Positions 45,209-56,499 of a DNA stretch of 64,000 nt are shown here, one piece after another. Position 1 is the first letter of the stretch. Each line of letters opens with the position of its first letter. Position numbers and translations under genes: made by a program. A model generated the notes under the pieces. That model had not been told where the DNA came from and did no database searches. It was given only the letters and a program-made list of their open reading frames with translations. Source of the DNA: Otatea glauca (lineage: Eukaryota; Streptophyta; Magnoliopsida; Poales; Poaceae); assembly GCA_036346275.1 (NCBI GenBank), contig CM070723.1, forward strand, positions 6,138,001 through 6,202,000, read 5' to 3'.

Positions 45209-47505
45209 GAGTATATTTAACTTGTGTAGTTGTAGTGTACTCATGGCAATATAGGATAAACTCCAAAGCAATACAAAATTGAATATGTGCATATTGATTC
45301 AAGTTCAATTATTTGCATGCACACATCTAACGGAGTTTATTCTATAATTAATGGTCTTAAGAGTATTGATCCCTTTCCACCACTCCATATAAATTGGATC
45401 ATTACTTTTAGATTCTATCGAATTGAGTATATGAAACTTGTGTAGTTAATATATACTCATCACAATTTAAATTATGTTCGGTTGCCATTCAATCAACAAA
45501 GAACTAGTCATGTATTGATGGTTCTCTTTGTTAATCCTAGGGCAATCGAAAGTTCTTGTGTATATGAAGCATTAGTTGCATTAGTATACTCAAGACATAA
45601 TTAATCTTTCAATCATTTGTCTTTTGGTTGTGGTCAATCATCAAAGGAAAAGATCAAAAGATCTTGGGAGCATCCATTATGTGTTAATGGACTGCAATGA
45701 TGATTGAGACAACCATGTGTTTTGGACTAACACTTTCAATGAGTTTGAAATAGGTTAAGTACAAGGTTGAGATGGATGAACGGGAAAAGGACGTCATCAT
45801 GTGTTGATGAGCATCAAGAGAGGATCCCGAAGCTAAGACAAGGGGAGTTCATCATATGTTGATGAACAAGACGAAGATCCTGACTTGGAGAGAAGATGAT
45901 AAAAATCATAAAAGCTCCAAGTGGATGTGCTAGAGGCAAAAGTATAACTAGCTAGGGCTAAGGATGTGTTCCTAGTCTTTTACCAGTCTCGGTGTTTGGA
46001 TGGGAGACCGAGTTGCTAGTTAGGTGCCGTACTATTAAGAGGGGTTAAGTATTATAGCTTGAGCTTCATCATATGTTGATGAACTCAATCCGGTTCACTC
46101 TAGCTCACTCTATTGGTTGGTTCTTGCATGCGCTAAGTATTTTTATGTGTTGCAAATAAGGGAGCTCATGCTTGCTTCTTATTGAATCTTGATTTGGTTG
46201 TTTTGCATAGAGCTATGGATTTGCATGTGTTGCAAAAGGGAGATAGCTCATGTAATTTGGTTTATGTGGTTTTTGCATAGAGCTAAGTTTTGCATGTGTT
46301 GCAAAAGGTGAAAGCTCATGCATCGGTGTTTTAGCTTGTGATTTGATCATGTGTTGATCATCACAAGGCTAAGTAAAGTTCATGATTTTTCTATTTGTAA
46401 ATGTGTTTTGCAAATAACCTAGAGGTTATGGTTTTGATCCTAGAGCATGTGTTGGCATTTGTAAATGTGTTTTGCAAAGTGTCGGGATCATGTGTTGATC
46501 CTTACATGGCTAGAGGATTGATCTCATGGGTTCTCGGTTTATTTGCACATGTGTTTTGTAAATTGTTTTGATCATGAGTTGATCACCAAATGGCATAAGA
46601 ATTGATCTTATTGACTCCCTCTAGCTTGTAGTCATGCCCTTGATCAAGTCTATGTGAGGGATTTCGAGAAATCAGATTTTAGACTTGAATGACTACATTA
46701 GAGTCTTTGTTTTTGTGATATTTAAAAATATATATGGTTGCTTAAATCTTGAAAATGTGTGGAGATTGTATCCCTCGTGATAAGCCTCGCATAGAATCAA
46801 AAATCACCTAAATCGGAGTTCGGAGTAAAAAGTTATGAGCGTTTTAGTGGCTCTGACAGTGGTAGCACCGCCCTTACATGGGCGGTAGCACCGCCCGAGC
46901 CCTAGATAGGCGGTAGCACCGCCCTAGCGGCCCCAGATAAGCGGTAGGACCGCCCGGGACGGTACTACCAGCCCAGAGGCTGTGTAAAAACTCCAGAGAA
47001 GTGTTTTTTGGTGGAAATGGCCGGTGCTACCGGTCCTAGATGGGCGGTAGCATCGGGGTACTGTAGCAACGGCTAGTTTTTGGTGTTTTTAATGCACGAA
47101 AGTGACCGTTGGCCTAGAGGCCGGTGCTACCGGCCCTAGTAGGGCGGTAGCACCGAGTTTACTGCGTTTTTACCCCATTTCACCCTCCAACGGCTAGTTT
47201 TCTTGAGGGGCTATAAAAGGGGTCGAGCTAGGAGGGTTTTTTAGCTGCTCTAGCACCCATTTGAGGTATTCTTGTGAGAGCAAAACCCCAAGAGCTTATA
47301 GAGCCATATTTGAGTGATTTGAGATGAATTTGATTTAGAGTTTCTTGAGTAGAATCTCTTTGGTGTTGATTTGCTTTCTCTTGAGCTAGTGTGAGCCTCT
47401 CCTCTACTTTGTGCATGTGTTGCACTTTGTGAGCAAGGAGAGAAGCATCTAGTTGCATGTGTTGCATCTAGAGAAGGATTGAGCATCCTTGTGCATGTGT
47501 TGCAC
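45209..47505. repeat. Array of about 18 mini-hairpins with near-constant loop ATGTGTT
   Basis: Arms differ from copy to copy but are self-complementary; the loop is ATGTGTT or a one-base variant. Examples, as arm/arm: TCCATT/AATGGA with loop 45679-45685; TCATC/GATGA, loop 45799-45805; GTTCATC/GATGAAC, loop 45854-45860; TTTGC/GCAAA, loop 46225-46231; TTTTGC/GCAAAA, loop 46294-46300; CTTGTGA..TGATC/GATCA TCACAAG, loop 46349-46355; TATTTGTAA/TTGCAAATA, loop 46401-46407; TTTGTAA/TTGCAAA, loop 46465-46471; GGATC/GATCC, loop 46490-46496; TGATC/GATCA, loop 46574-46580; GTGC/GCAC, loops 47415-47421 and 47495-47501. Two earlier ones (loops 45222-45228 and 45438-45444) have loop TTGTGTA inside GAGTATAT-type arms. 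Confidence 0.8.
46860..47160. repeat. GGCGGTAGCACCGCCC palindromic repeats in the copia LTR
   Basis: The word (g)ggcggtagcaccg(ccc) and variants occur at about 46862, 46889, 46911, 46941, 47040 and 47140, each partly self-complementary. They stand out as the only GC-rich part of the LTR and lie 60-350 bp upstream of its TATA box. Confidence 0.75.
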
Positions 47506-48089
47506 TTGGTGAGGTTCAAGCTAGAGGGCTTGGCTTATTACTCTTGGTGTTTGCCGACACCTAGACGGCGTGTGGAGGCGTCGTGCACAGTGACCTTCTC
47601 AAGGAGATTGTGAGAAGGCCCGGCAAAGTTGTGAAGGTCGGAGCTCGCCTACCCGGAGGGGGAAAGAACTACCACTAGTGGAATCGAGGTGGGTGCTCAA
47701 TTCATGGAGCCGGTCCAAAGTTGTTTGGGCTTGCCTCAACGTGGATTAGGGGAGATCGGCAAGTCTCCGAACACCACTGTAAAACATCGATGTGTCTCCT
47801 TATGTTTGCTTTCAATTCTCTATTTACATTGTTGCAATTTACATTCCTAGAATTAAATTGCTTGATTGTCTTTAGGATTGTATATTCTTTAGTAGAGATA
47901 TAATTAGCAAGTGCACTTAGTAAGCCTAGTTGATTTAGGCTTTAATTTGTCAAAACCTTAGTTTGTCGCTTCCGCATTGATTATTGTTTAGGTTTTGACA
48001 TAGAGATAAATAAAGTGTGTATTTAGTGAGAAGAATTTTTAAAACCGCCTATTCACCCCCCCTCTAGTCGGCATCCTCGATCTTACAAG

Positions 48090-48101
48090 TGGTATCAGAG
48101 C
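48090..48101 (+). other. Primer-binding site of the SIRE-type copia element
   Basis: TGGTATCAGAGC, complementary to initiator tRNA-Met, two bases after the LTR end at 48087. Confidence 0.85.
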
Positions 48102-48143
48102 TTGGTCTCTCATTTATTAGGCTTTACCGCCTAGAGAGTAAGG

Positions 48144-49854
48144 ATGACAACTAGTGATTTAGTGCACTTCACCGATTCACATATTTTTGATGGCTCAAAT
48201 TATGCCTCATGGAAATTATTTATGATTTCTCATTTTAAATCCATGAGCCTCCAAATATGGTGGATCGTAGATGTGGGCTTTTCTCTTCGATTGAATGGAT
48301 CTGCTCCAACTAAAAGAGAAGAGAAATGCCTACATCTTGACGCTCAAGCTACTAATGTTTTACTTAGCATTGTGAGTGTAGATGTGTTCAACAAAATTTG
48401 CAATCTCAAGAGCGCTCATGAGATGTGGGTCAAACTTCAAGAAATATATGATTCATCCACATCAACAAATGAAGATTGCATTGATGAATGCATTTCGGTA
48501 GAAGAATCCTCCACTTCTACCTCAAGTGATGAAGAAACCTCAACTTCTATCTCAAGTGACGATGAGTAACAATTTCTTTCATCATTAACTCATTGCTTTA
48601 TGGCAAAAGATAAAATTGAGGTAAGTGATGATGATAATGATAATGAGCCCCCTTATGATGATTTAATGGATATGTTAGAGGAGCTCAATAATTATCTTGG
48701 GAAGGAGAAAGCCAAATATAAGATTTTGAAGCTTGAGCATGATTCACTTCAAAATGATTATAATGTGCTTAAAGAAAATCATGAATCCCTCCTTCTCAAC
48801 GAAATTATCAAGCCTAGAGAGGACATAGGAATTCAATGTGATTTAGTAGATGAAATGCCATGCATAAATTCTATTTCATGCATTCCAATCTATGATTGAC
48901 ATGTTCACCTCTAACAACAATATTCTTTGTAACTCAAATTCAAATATTGCTTCTACTTCTATGTCTTGTGAGACTAACCTTGTAGAGGAAAATAAAGAGC
49001 TTAAGGAACAAGTCACTCAATTGAGAAGTGACTTAGAAAAGTGCTATAAAGGGAAGGCCACCCTCGACGACATTCTAAGCAAGCAACGGCACTCGCAAGA
49101 CAAGAGAGGGATTGGCTACATCTCCAAGAAGAAGGTGAATAGCAAGACAAGGCACAACGCAAGACACACGAAGAACATCAAGTGCCTTGGATGCCATGAG
49201 AAGGGTCACGACGCCTCGGTGTGCCCAAATCAAGAGGATGTCAAGTCAAGGACATCAACAAAGAGGCAAACCGGTAATGAGCAAGTCAAGAAGATCAAAA
49301 GAGGTCCAAATAGCCAAACTTACTTTAATTGCCGAGAAAAGGGACACATTGGTAAAAATTTTCCCAAGGGTAAATCTCTTAAGCCAACTCTTTACAATGA
49401 TCATTATTTGCTTAGAAAAGACAAAAATGGTAATGTGTTTGCCAAACTTATCAATTCTCCTAAGAATATGAAAAATAATAATAATCATTTGCTTAGGAGA
49501 AATAAATCTAAAAATATGTATGCTAAAGTTGTTATAACTCCTAAGCCCATTCAAAGCAATGCAAATAAATTGCTTAGGAGGAATAACAATAGCAAACCAT
49601 TTGCTAGATATGCTAGATCCTCTAAACTCATTTATTATAATGATCATCATGTGCTTAGAAAGGATGAAACTAGATATGGATTTGCTAAAATTACTTTGAC
49701 TCCTAAGCCTTACTATTTTAATGCCAATAATTCGCTTAGAAGTAATAACAATTGCAAATCTTTTACTAGTCATGTTAGTTCATCCAATGTCATTAAATCT
49801 CTTGTGACTAACATTCTTGGACCCAACAAAAATTGGGTACCAACAAGTGCCTAA
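48144..49854 (+). pseudogene. SIRE-type copia gag, broken by a stop and a frameshift
   Basis: The first part (48144-48569) opens MTTSDLVHFTDSHIFDGSNY and has the Gag word YASWKLFMISHF; it ends at an in-frame TAA (48567-48569). The same frame resumes at 48600-48897 with an acidic, coiled-coil-like stretch. A +1 shift leads to 48892-49854, which contains a coiled-coil region, two CCHC-type knuckles (CLGCHEKGHDASVC, intact; FNCREKGHIGKNF, last Cys lost) and a repetitive basic tail with LRRN/LRK units about every 35 residues, ending NKNWVPTSA. Gag normally forms the virus-like particle; protease, integrase and reverse transcriptase do not follow. Confidence 0.85.
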
Positions 49855-50420
49855 AGGATTTCTAGTTACTTGGAGGGGCGTTAGATGTTTGGTTTCCTCA
49901 AAAGGAAGATGACTTCGTCATTTGCAAAATGGAGCCAAGCATGAGGACGATCATTTCAATCATGAACCGATGCCATCTCGGGTAACAAGTATTTAAATTG
50001 ATTCCTTATAGCTTCTAGCCTTGTGTAGGTTAAGTTGCATTATCATGAAAATCATAATTGCACCTCTAACAACTACATTACTATTATAATTAATATTTCT
50101 TTATATGTGGATATATTAGATATGTTTCCTTTAGTCGTTTAATTATATTGTTACCTGTTTTAGAGACCAGTTGTAGTGTAGGATTTATATTTTGAAATGT
50201 GATATACTAAAATGTTAAGGCTAGAATTATTGTATGAGTATTTCATTTTATGAGAGCTAATGATTCATGCATGCATTTTTATTTATTGCATTGCCATCAT
50301 AATTAATATTCCTGCTTTTGAACATAGGTTAGATATGTTTCATTTAGTCAATGATTTACGCTTTTACTTGTTTTAGAGACTAGATGTATTGTATATATAT
50401 GTGTGTAAATAGCTGAGTAC
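49855..50420. repeat. Post-gag DNA with an imperfect ~210-bp tandem repeat
   Basis: Two similar blocks start near 50088 and 50298: ataattaatatt(t/c)ct, then ttagatatgttt(c)(c/a)tttagtc, then tgttttagaga(c)c/t. The DNA just after gag (49860-49985) still looks like copia element interior. No polymerase genes are recognisable. Confidence 0.5.
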
Positions 50421-51616
50421 AACAAATAGAAATAGGAGTTAGGGCTAGGAAATATTCCCAGACACATGATCTGTGGCGTGCTTGGACGCGTGGATCCACG
50501 GTTTGGCGACAGCTAGGAGTGGGTGGTGGCTAGGCACCGGCGTGGGTGACGGAGGTCTACGGGGGATGGCGGCACCAACACCTCTGTGCAGCTGTGCGCC
50601 TACACCTGTGTGCAGGGGATGGGTGGATGGCTGTGTGTTGAGTCGCCGACACCGGCGCTTCCTCCGTGTGCTTCTTTAGGATTAGTGCTCTGGGATGCTC
50701 TATGTGCTTGACGAGCTCGCGAGCCGCTCGTGAGCCAGCTCAGCTTGGCTCGGAATTTAACCAAGCTGGAAAGGAGACTTGACTCGTGATGTCCAGACCG
50801 CAAGCTTGAGCCATCCGGCTGGAGCCAGATTCGAGCCTAGCCGGCTCGCAAGTCTCAAGTTTATTTTCCAGACCTAATTGTTACACTCGCTGCTTTTTCT
50901 TTATTAAAGAAAAAGAAACTGTGTGCTACTACTACTCCTCCATATACGGTATTACGGTGAGCACTAGAACAACGTTCGTCCTGTAAGTTATGTATACAGC
51001 ATGAAATGCTATGGACTTGCATATTGTACGGCCTTCCGACGGAGAATTTGTGACTTCCATACCGTCATTTTTGGTCCATCAGGAAGGAAAGCAGAAAGGA
51101 ATACTTTTCTTTTCTGCGAAATCGACGCCATATCTCCGTCTCCTCGACTGTTTCGCCTGTTTCTTTGCGTGCATTCACTGCACCGGTGGAGGCGTTAGCG
51201 GTCCAGAAACGGCAGACGGGCAACATCAAAGCCCGTTCTCTTTCGCTGCGTTTTGTCCATGACAAGTGGGCCCCGAATGGTCTAGCTAGCTCGCACACCA
51301 TGTCGATAGAAGCATTACTCCGCTAGATACACGCAGAGGAGGGCAAATACCAAGGTTTTGCCTTCAATTCAGCTTCGCACATTCGTGATTTTCGTCACAT
51401 GGTCTGCTGCATTGGCAAGAGCGACCGAGCTACCCGAGAGGCACACGTCGTCGGGTTGTTGCCGAGGAGCGCCTAGCGTGATGGCGCCCTCCGAAAGCGA
51501 GCAATGATCTTTTTGCTGAACCGGCCGGCGATCCGATCGCGCGGACGAACGAACAGAGGTCGGCGTCACTTGGAACTTCTGACGGGCGGACAGTTCGCTC
51601 ATGTACTAGCGGACAC
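50421..51616. other. Intergenic DNA without recognisable gene
   Basis: Short overlapping frames only. 50700-50860 is rich in gctcg/gagcc words (for example gctcgcgagccgctcgtgagcc), as in ends of some DNA transposons, but no terminal repeat pair was found. Confidence 0.35.
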
Positions 51617-51702
51617 GACCACTCAAATGTCTCGTAGTGTACTTACCTGCAGCTTGACAGACCACTCAAATGTCTTGTAGTGTGCTTACCTGCAGCTTGA
51701 CA
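51617..51702. repeat. 43-bp tandem duplication
   Basis: Two copies starting at 51617 and 51660 (gaccactcaaatgtct…gcagcttgaca), differing at two positions. Recent local duplication, non-coding. Confidence 0.9.
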
Positions 51703-51796
51703 GCGAAAACCGCGGGATGAACAGTGACGACGACTCCCCGTCGTTCCAACGTACGTACAACGCGGTCATTCACAACGTGAGCTGAAACCATACAGG

Positions 51797-52490
51797 TCCC
51801 TTTGATTCGCTAGGATTCTCAAAGAAAAAGTGTATTTATGTCAAAAAAAAAGAAGAAGAAAAAGTGTAGGATTTTAGAATTCTCAGAAATAGGTACTGTT
51901 TACTCATTTGATTCTCAGGGTTACACTGATCAAATTTCATAGAAACACTGTTCATATCCGTTGGTTTTAAAGGGATTTTACAGGAAAGTTAACATTCACC
52001 CTAACCTCTTTTTTCATTCCATTCACGTAAGAGTAAGACCGAGGCAAATCGTTACCTTCCAGCCTACGCCGCCGCTGCTGGAGCTTCCGCCGCCGCCGTC
52101 CAAAGTCGCCGCCCAAGCCATCGCCACCCGTGTTGTCGTGAATCGTGACGAGGCAGGGAAAGAGAAAATATCGAGAGGATGATATTGATAGCAACGGGCT
52201 GAAGATAAGATTCCTTCACTCCACTGTTGCGTGGGACCGTAGATTTCATGGCCCAATTGTCAGCTCCTGTGATGGAAAAATTGATGTTCAGACTATAAAA
52301 AGCAAACAAGATAATTATTCATCCTAAAATTTCTATGTTCTTCCTCTTCTTGCAAATCAAACACCCTATCTTACAATTTTTTTGTGTTTTCGAATCCTTT
52401 GTTTTACACATGCATTTCTATTCTATTCATACATTTTTTTTTCTATTTCTACATTTTTAGAATCCAGCCAATCAAATAAGCCCCTAATTT
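51797..52490. mobile_element. MITE-like or small DNA transposon (about 690 bp)
   Basis: The left end gtccctttgattcgctagga(ttct) matches the complement of the right end (ggggcttatttgattggctggattct), an imperfect terminal repeat of about 25 bp. The middle (52060-52200) is GC-rich and has overlapping frames without known family. No target duplication could be fixed. Confidence 0.45.
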
Positions 52491-52955
52491 ACGATTGGGC
52501 AAGCATTTCGCTTGGTCAATTTTTCTGCAAAATAGTAATCAAGCTGTCCGGTGCGTTGATCCGGATCCAGGCAGCACGTGAAACTGCTGCACCAGCTCTG
52601 AAAACGAAGCGAACGACGGCCTTGACGCCTTGACGGGCACAATATCCACTGCAGATGAACAACCACCATGCACCACGAGCAAGTAATCGCCTGGCCGATC
52701 GTTCATCCAATCGAAGCACGCATACTGTTCTCTTAATTTCCTGCGTTCCCTTTCCGTTGCTTACCAAAAACACGGTTTCCCTTTCGCTGCCGACGTAGCA
52801 GCAGTAGATAAAAGTGGAGTACGTTAGTTATCTGATCTCACCTGAACCGCAGTCTTGGTCACCCCGGTTCGGTGGATAAAAAGACTTAAATTTTATAGGG
52901 TTATAAACGAGTAGTAAAAATCATATCTAATCATTGATTTGTTAAGTATAGTCAT

Positions 52956-53155
52956 ACTAATTTGCTATAAAAATATAAATAAATACTACCTAATCTAAAA
53001 TAAACGATCTACGTTAAACTTAACTTAACGTGCCGTGGTGAAATGAAAGAAAGGCCAACTAATTTGCTATAAAAATATAAATAAATACTACCTACTCTAA
53101 AATAAACATCTATATTAAGTTTAGCTTACCGTGGTAAAATGAAAGAAAAGGCTGT
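52956..53155. repeat. 102-bp tandem duplication
   Basis: Copies start at 52956 and 53058 (word actaatttgctataaaaat) and run through aaataaatactaccta, ctaaaataaac and gtggt(g/a)aaatgaaagaaa. Several substitutions separate them. The GC-rich stretch that follows (53150-53580) has overlapping frames on both strands and no recognisable protein. Confidence 0.85.
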
Positions 53156-53985
53156 GGCCGAGCATACACCCGCTGAGACGGCGGCACGCGCGAGCGGAGG
53201 TCCCCAGCGCCGCGCCGATCGAGCGGTTGGTCGCTCGCTTGTCGAAACGCTGCCCAGAAGTCGGTGGTCAGTGGCGAGTCGCTTTCCGCCGCTGCAAGCC
53301 TCGCCGTCGCTCGGGCCGGCCGGGGTTGGTAGCGGTTGGTACGCACGCACGATATACGGTAAACGAATTGGCGTGTTTTCTTTCTCTGCCTCACTTTGTA
53401 TCGTGCAACCACAGTTGCTAGAAAAGTTGGGAGCACAAGCTATCTTGCATATGCCTTTGTTTCGAGATGCTATTTTGCATGTTTGCTTATTAGGCAGATT
53501 AGCAGAGATGCAAAGCGAATGGAAAAGATTTGCTTTGGTGCCAACGGCAAAACGTGATAGCAGAAAAAAGAATGGCCCAGCCTGACCATATTTGGAACGC
53601 TACCTTGGACAGAAATAAAAAGCTAGCCCATAATATTTGAAAGGCCTCTAGTAAAATGTAATGGGCTCCTATGTAGACTACTAGTGCTGTGCTGGACTTA
53701 TATTTCTTGTTTCAAGGGGCGATAAACAGACGTGAAACTCGGGCCCCTTCGCTTTCCTGTCCGATCTTGGTACCAATGGAACTCGGCAGACGATGTCCAT
53801 GGAACATGGCCATCCCCGCACCGTCAGTCCATTGTAAACCCGACACCGACACGAAGCACACACTAGCCTACTAGTATATCTACACCTATTTCGCAGCCGA
53901 TCGAGCTACTCCACAAATCGTTGCAGACGCGTCAATCACACACATACGAGAGGGGGAGAGAGACAGGGGTAGTTGACCCGCTGGA

Positions 53986-54778
53986 ATGATGGAGCAGAAC
54001 ACCGCAACAAGGGCTATCAGATGCAAAGGTGCGCATACACGCCTGCCTGCCTCTATGCGTGCCTTCATCTACTTCAATATCTATCCCTTAATTCTCTGAA
54101 TGACTGATCTTTGAAAAAAAAATTATGAATGACTGACTAGCTTGTAAACATCTCGCAGCGGCGGTGAGCAAGGTGGCCGGGCAGCCGCTGGAGATGGAGG
54201 AGGTGGAGGTCGCGCCGCCGCGATCGCACGAGGTCCGCATCAGGATACTGTGCACCTCGCTCTGCCACACCGACATCACCTTCTGGCGCATGAAGGTACG
54301 CCCAAAAATCGGGTTCTTCCGTTCTGGACTTTGGTATCCATCGATCCTGCAATGCTGCTGCTGCTGCAAGATGCCATCTTATCACAAGTCAACGTTTGCA
54401 GCCTAATGAATAATGATGTTGGAAATGTGTGGAGTTAGTGTCATCTACGCCCACCATTTGATAGAATATGTGAAAGCTAACACAGAGAATTAGAATAGCA
54501 ACTGCACTTTAGATGCTGGATAACGGAAGCATGAGCAGCTTGCATTGCAACATCAGACTCTCTGTCGATTGAATTTCGCATTTGAATAGAACAAGCATGG
54601 TCCATGCTCCAGAATGCTCTTAATTTGCTGAATGAGAGAAGGAGATATTGCGCTGAGATGCAAAAAAAACAAGGTACGGTAATTTCCTGAAGTTTTGTCA
54701 GTAACGTATGCTCTTTCTCTTCCTTTTTTAGGATTTACCGAGCATGCATCCGTCGATCCTGGGGCATGAAGCTGTCGG
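53986..54778 (+). CDS. Zinc alcohol dehydrogenase-like gene, first three exons only
   Basis: Exons 53986-54028, 54159-54295 and 54732-54778, with GT-AG borders, join in frame: a start (MMEQNTATRAIRCK), then AAVSKVAGQPLEMEEVEVAP, SHEVRIRILCTSLCHTDITF, and DLPSMHPSILGHEAVG. CHTD carries the first catalytic zinc ligand (Cys) and GHE the second (His) with its Glu. This is the N-terminal catalytic part of the medium-chain ADH family (plant ADH-like proteins, about 380 residues). The frame continues into an intron at 54779 (donor gtaaat), but no exon with the structural-zinc cysteines or the Rossmann fold is found before 64000. Either the intron is more than 9 kb long and filled with transposons, or the gene is truncated. 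Confidence 0.85.
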
Positions 54779-55520
54779 GTAAATTCATCATCTCTGCATG
54801 CTTCGTACCTTTCGCTATCCACTGTGTTTCTGTTTTTTTTTTCTTGATCTCGACCTAAGCAGAAGCTGCCAGTGGATTGGCTCTCTCAATTGTGTGCCGG
54901 CGTTTATTTTAATTTTGTTTTGTCTTTTTAACACAAACATGAAAGTATGCATATATCAAGAGGTAATCAATAGTTTTAAGAGTGATTTAGTAGTAGGTTG
55001 TGATAGTAAGATCTCTATAGTTTATATTCGTTTTTTTGTCAATATTGGTGACCTAAATGTATAAGTCATGTAGCTTGGAAAAAGTAGTCACTAGGCAAAT
55101 GGGAGGCCACGTATACTACACGAGACCCCGTCCTTTTCTAAGGGGAAAACATGACGCACTAATTAAGTAATTAACCCTATGACTTTATAACAAAAAAGGC
55201 TCAAAGATAAGATCATGAATTATGAATTACGAAAATTCGTTCGTGATCAAGATTCTCCGCATCACCCATGTATATATACATATACATCATCAGTTCATCA
55301 GTCCATTCATAAAGATTCCCGCCATGCTAACGCCGTTTGCTACGGCGGAATTAACTCCTGTGCATCACGAGTCTCCAAGTGTTAATAACTTATTGTTTAA
55401 GTCATTTGTTTAATCCGAGTGCATACAGTTAGGTCAGTCGTCGATCAGTGTATTGAAAATGCTTGCATGCAGGCATTATATCGATGCATCGCATCGGATC
55501 ACCATTGCTTCTGTCCTGAT
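54779..55520 (+). other. Intron or 3' side of the ADH-like gene start
   Basis: AT-rich DNA without further ADH exon. Open frames are short and unrecognised. Confidence 0.5.
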
Positions 55521-55772
55521 CTAGTTATAAATAGTTGTTTTAAACATTGATACGGTCTTTAACATATAACTTAAACCATTAATTTTTTATTATAATATAT
55601 TTATAAAATTCAATAAAATTATAATATTATGAAATTAATTTTTGAGACAAATCTACGCATATGATTTTGCTGTATTCAATTTAAATATTTTAAAAAATAT
55701 TGACAGTCAAAGTTTCGAAAGCTTGATTGCATCTATATCCAAAACGACAACTATTTATAACTAAAAGGAGTA
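55521..55772. mobile_element. Stowaway-like MITE (about 250 bp)
   Basis: Begins CTAGTTATAAATAGTTGTTT and ends in the complementary …CAACTATTTATAACTA; the AT-rich middle contains words typical of this common grass family (for example acaaatctacgcatatgat). Terminal repeat about 20 bp; the short TA-type duplication cannot be told from the repeat itself. Confidence 0.65.
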
Positions 55773-56055
55773 GCAAATACAAACAAAGTGTATTGCAAAC
55801 AATAACTTTGATAGGAGCTAAATGATGCTAGTTTCAACTGAAAAAACCAACACAAGTTGGAGGGGCAAATTTACTTTTTTTCTTCTTCTTCTTTTACCAA
55901 TACTTTTATCTTAAACAGTAGCGAACAAAATGTACTGCAAACAATAATTTTGATGAGCCGAATGATGCTAGTTTTCGATTGGAAAAAATACCATCACAAG
56001 TTGGAGCAGTAAATTTTTTTTTTCTTCTTCTATATCTTAAACAGTAGCAAATAAG
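55772..56055. repeat. About 147-bp imperfect tandem duplication
   Basis: The word agtagc(a/g)aa(t)aca begins copies near 55770 and 55917; both continue with tgcaaacaataa(c/t)tttgat, aatgatgctagttt and cacaagttgga, then a cttcttctt run. A further start of the unit follows at 56043. Confidence 0.8.
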
Positions 56056-56155
56056 AAGAGACGATTGGATTGAAGGCGATTTAGGTTAGACATGCAGGGC
56101 ATGCAAGCATATGCAGGTCAACGTAGGTGGATGATTTGATGGGTATTTAATGATT

Positions 56156-56409
56156 TGCTAATTTGAGGGCATTCTCACCGATTCTTTGGCGAGAATGACT
56201 TGGCGTTGGCGATATCTCTTTTCTCCCTTTTATGTTCCTCCACTTCTCTTTCCTCTCAAATACTTTCTAGTTGTGACACTTAGTGACATCCTCCTTTATT
56301 TCAGTTTTCTGTTCCATTCTCTTAATTCCCCACAAACTTAAAAAGTTTTTGTTTTTAATCCCCCAAGTTTTGAATAGGAAGTAATTTATTTGGTGAGAAT
56401 GCTCTCAAA
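56156..56409. mobile_element. 254-bp MITE with 9-bp TSD
   Basis: TTAATGATT occurs at 56147-56155 and 56410-56418. Ends pair as TTTGAGGGCATTCTCACC against GGTGAGAATGCTCTCAAA (one mismatch). Non-coding. The 9-bp duplication suggests a Mutator-related MITE. Confidence 0.7.
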
Positions 56410-56499
56410 TTAATGATTCCTGGTATTTTAATACCCTCGTTGATGTGATGCTAGTAGGAAGCACGCCATTTGTGAAATTTTTACTGTTGTAGCGTCCGA

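Larger units (their letters stand above)
44795..48087 (+). mobile_element. 5' LTR of a SIRE-type Ty1/copia element (3.3 kb)
   Basis: Starts TGAAAGTTCAAGCTCCATTA and ends …ATCTTACA directly before a primer-binding site. A TATA box (ggctataaaagggg) at 47209-47222 is followed by the transcribed part. The LTR carries repeated GGCGGTAGCACCGCCC words and the unusual hairpin array. It interrupts the leader of the gypsy element, so this is a nested insertion. No 3' LTR is present in the window, so the element is truncated. Classification as SIRE rests on the LTR style and on Gag. Confidence 0.75.

Noticed and set aside
46005..46050. Resemblance to the 3' part of a 5S rRNA gene (gatgggagaccgagttgctag)
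   Set aside because: Only a short word agrees. The internal promoter boxes and the rest of a 5S gene are absent; it lies inside the copia LTR.
43370..47505. CRISPR-like array, because of regularly repeated short words
   Set aside because: Repeats are short, diverged, unevenly spaced hairpins inside LTRs of a plant genome; no spacers of constant length and no cas genes.
53139..53585. 148-codon plus-strand open frame
   Set aside because: Overlaps frames of similar length on the other strand, begins inside the 102-bp duplication and resembles nothing known.
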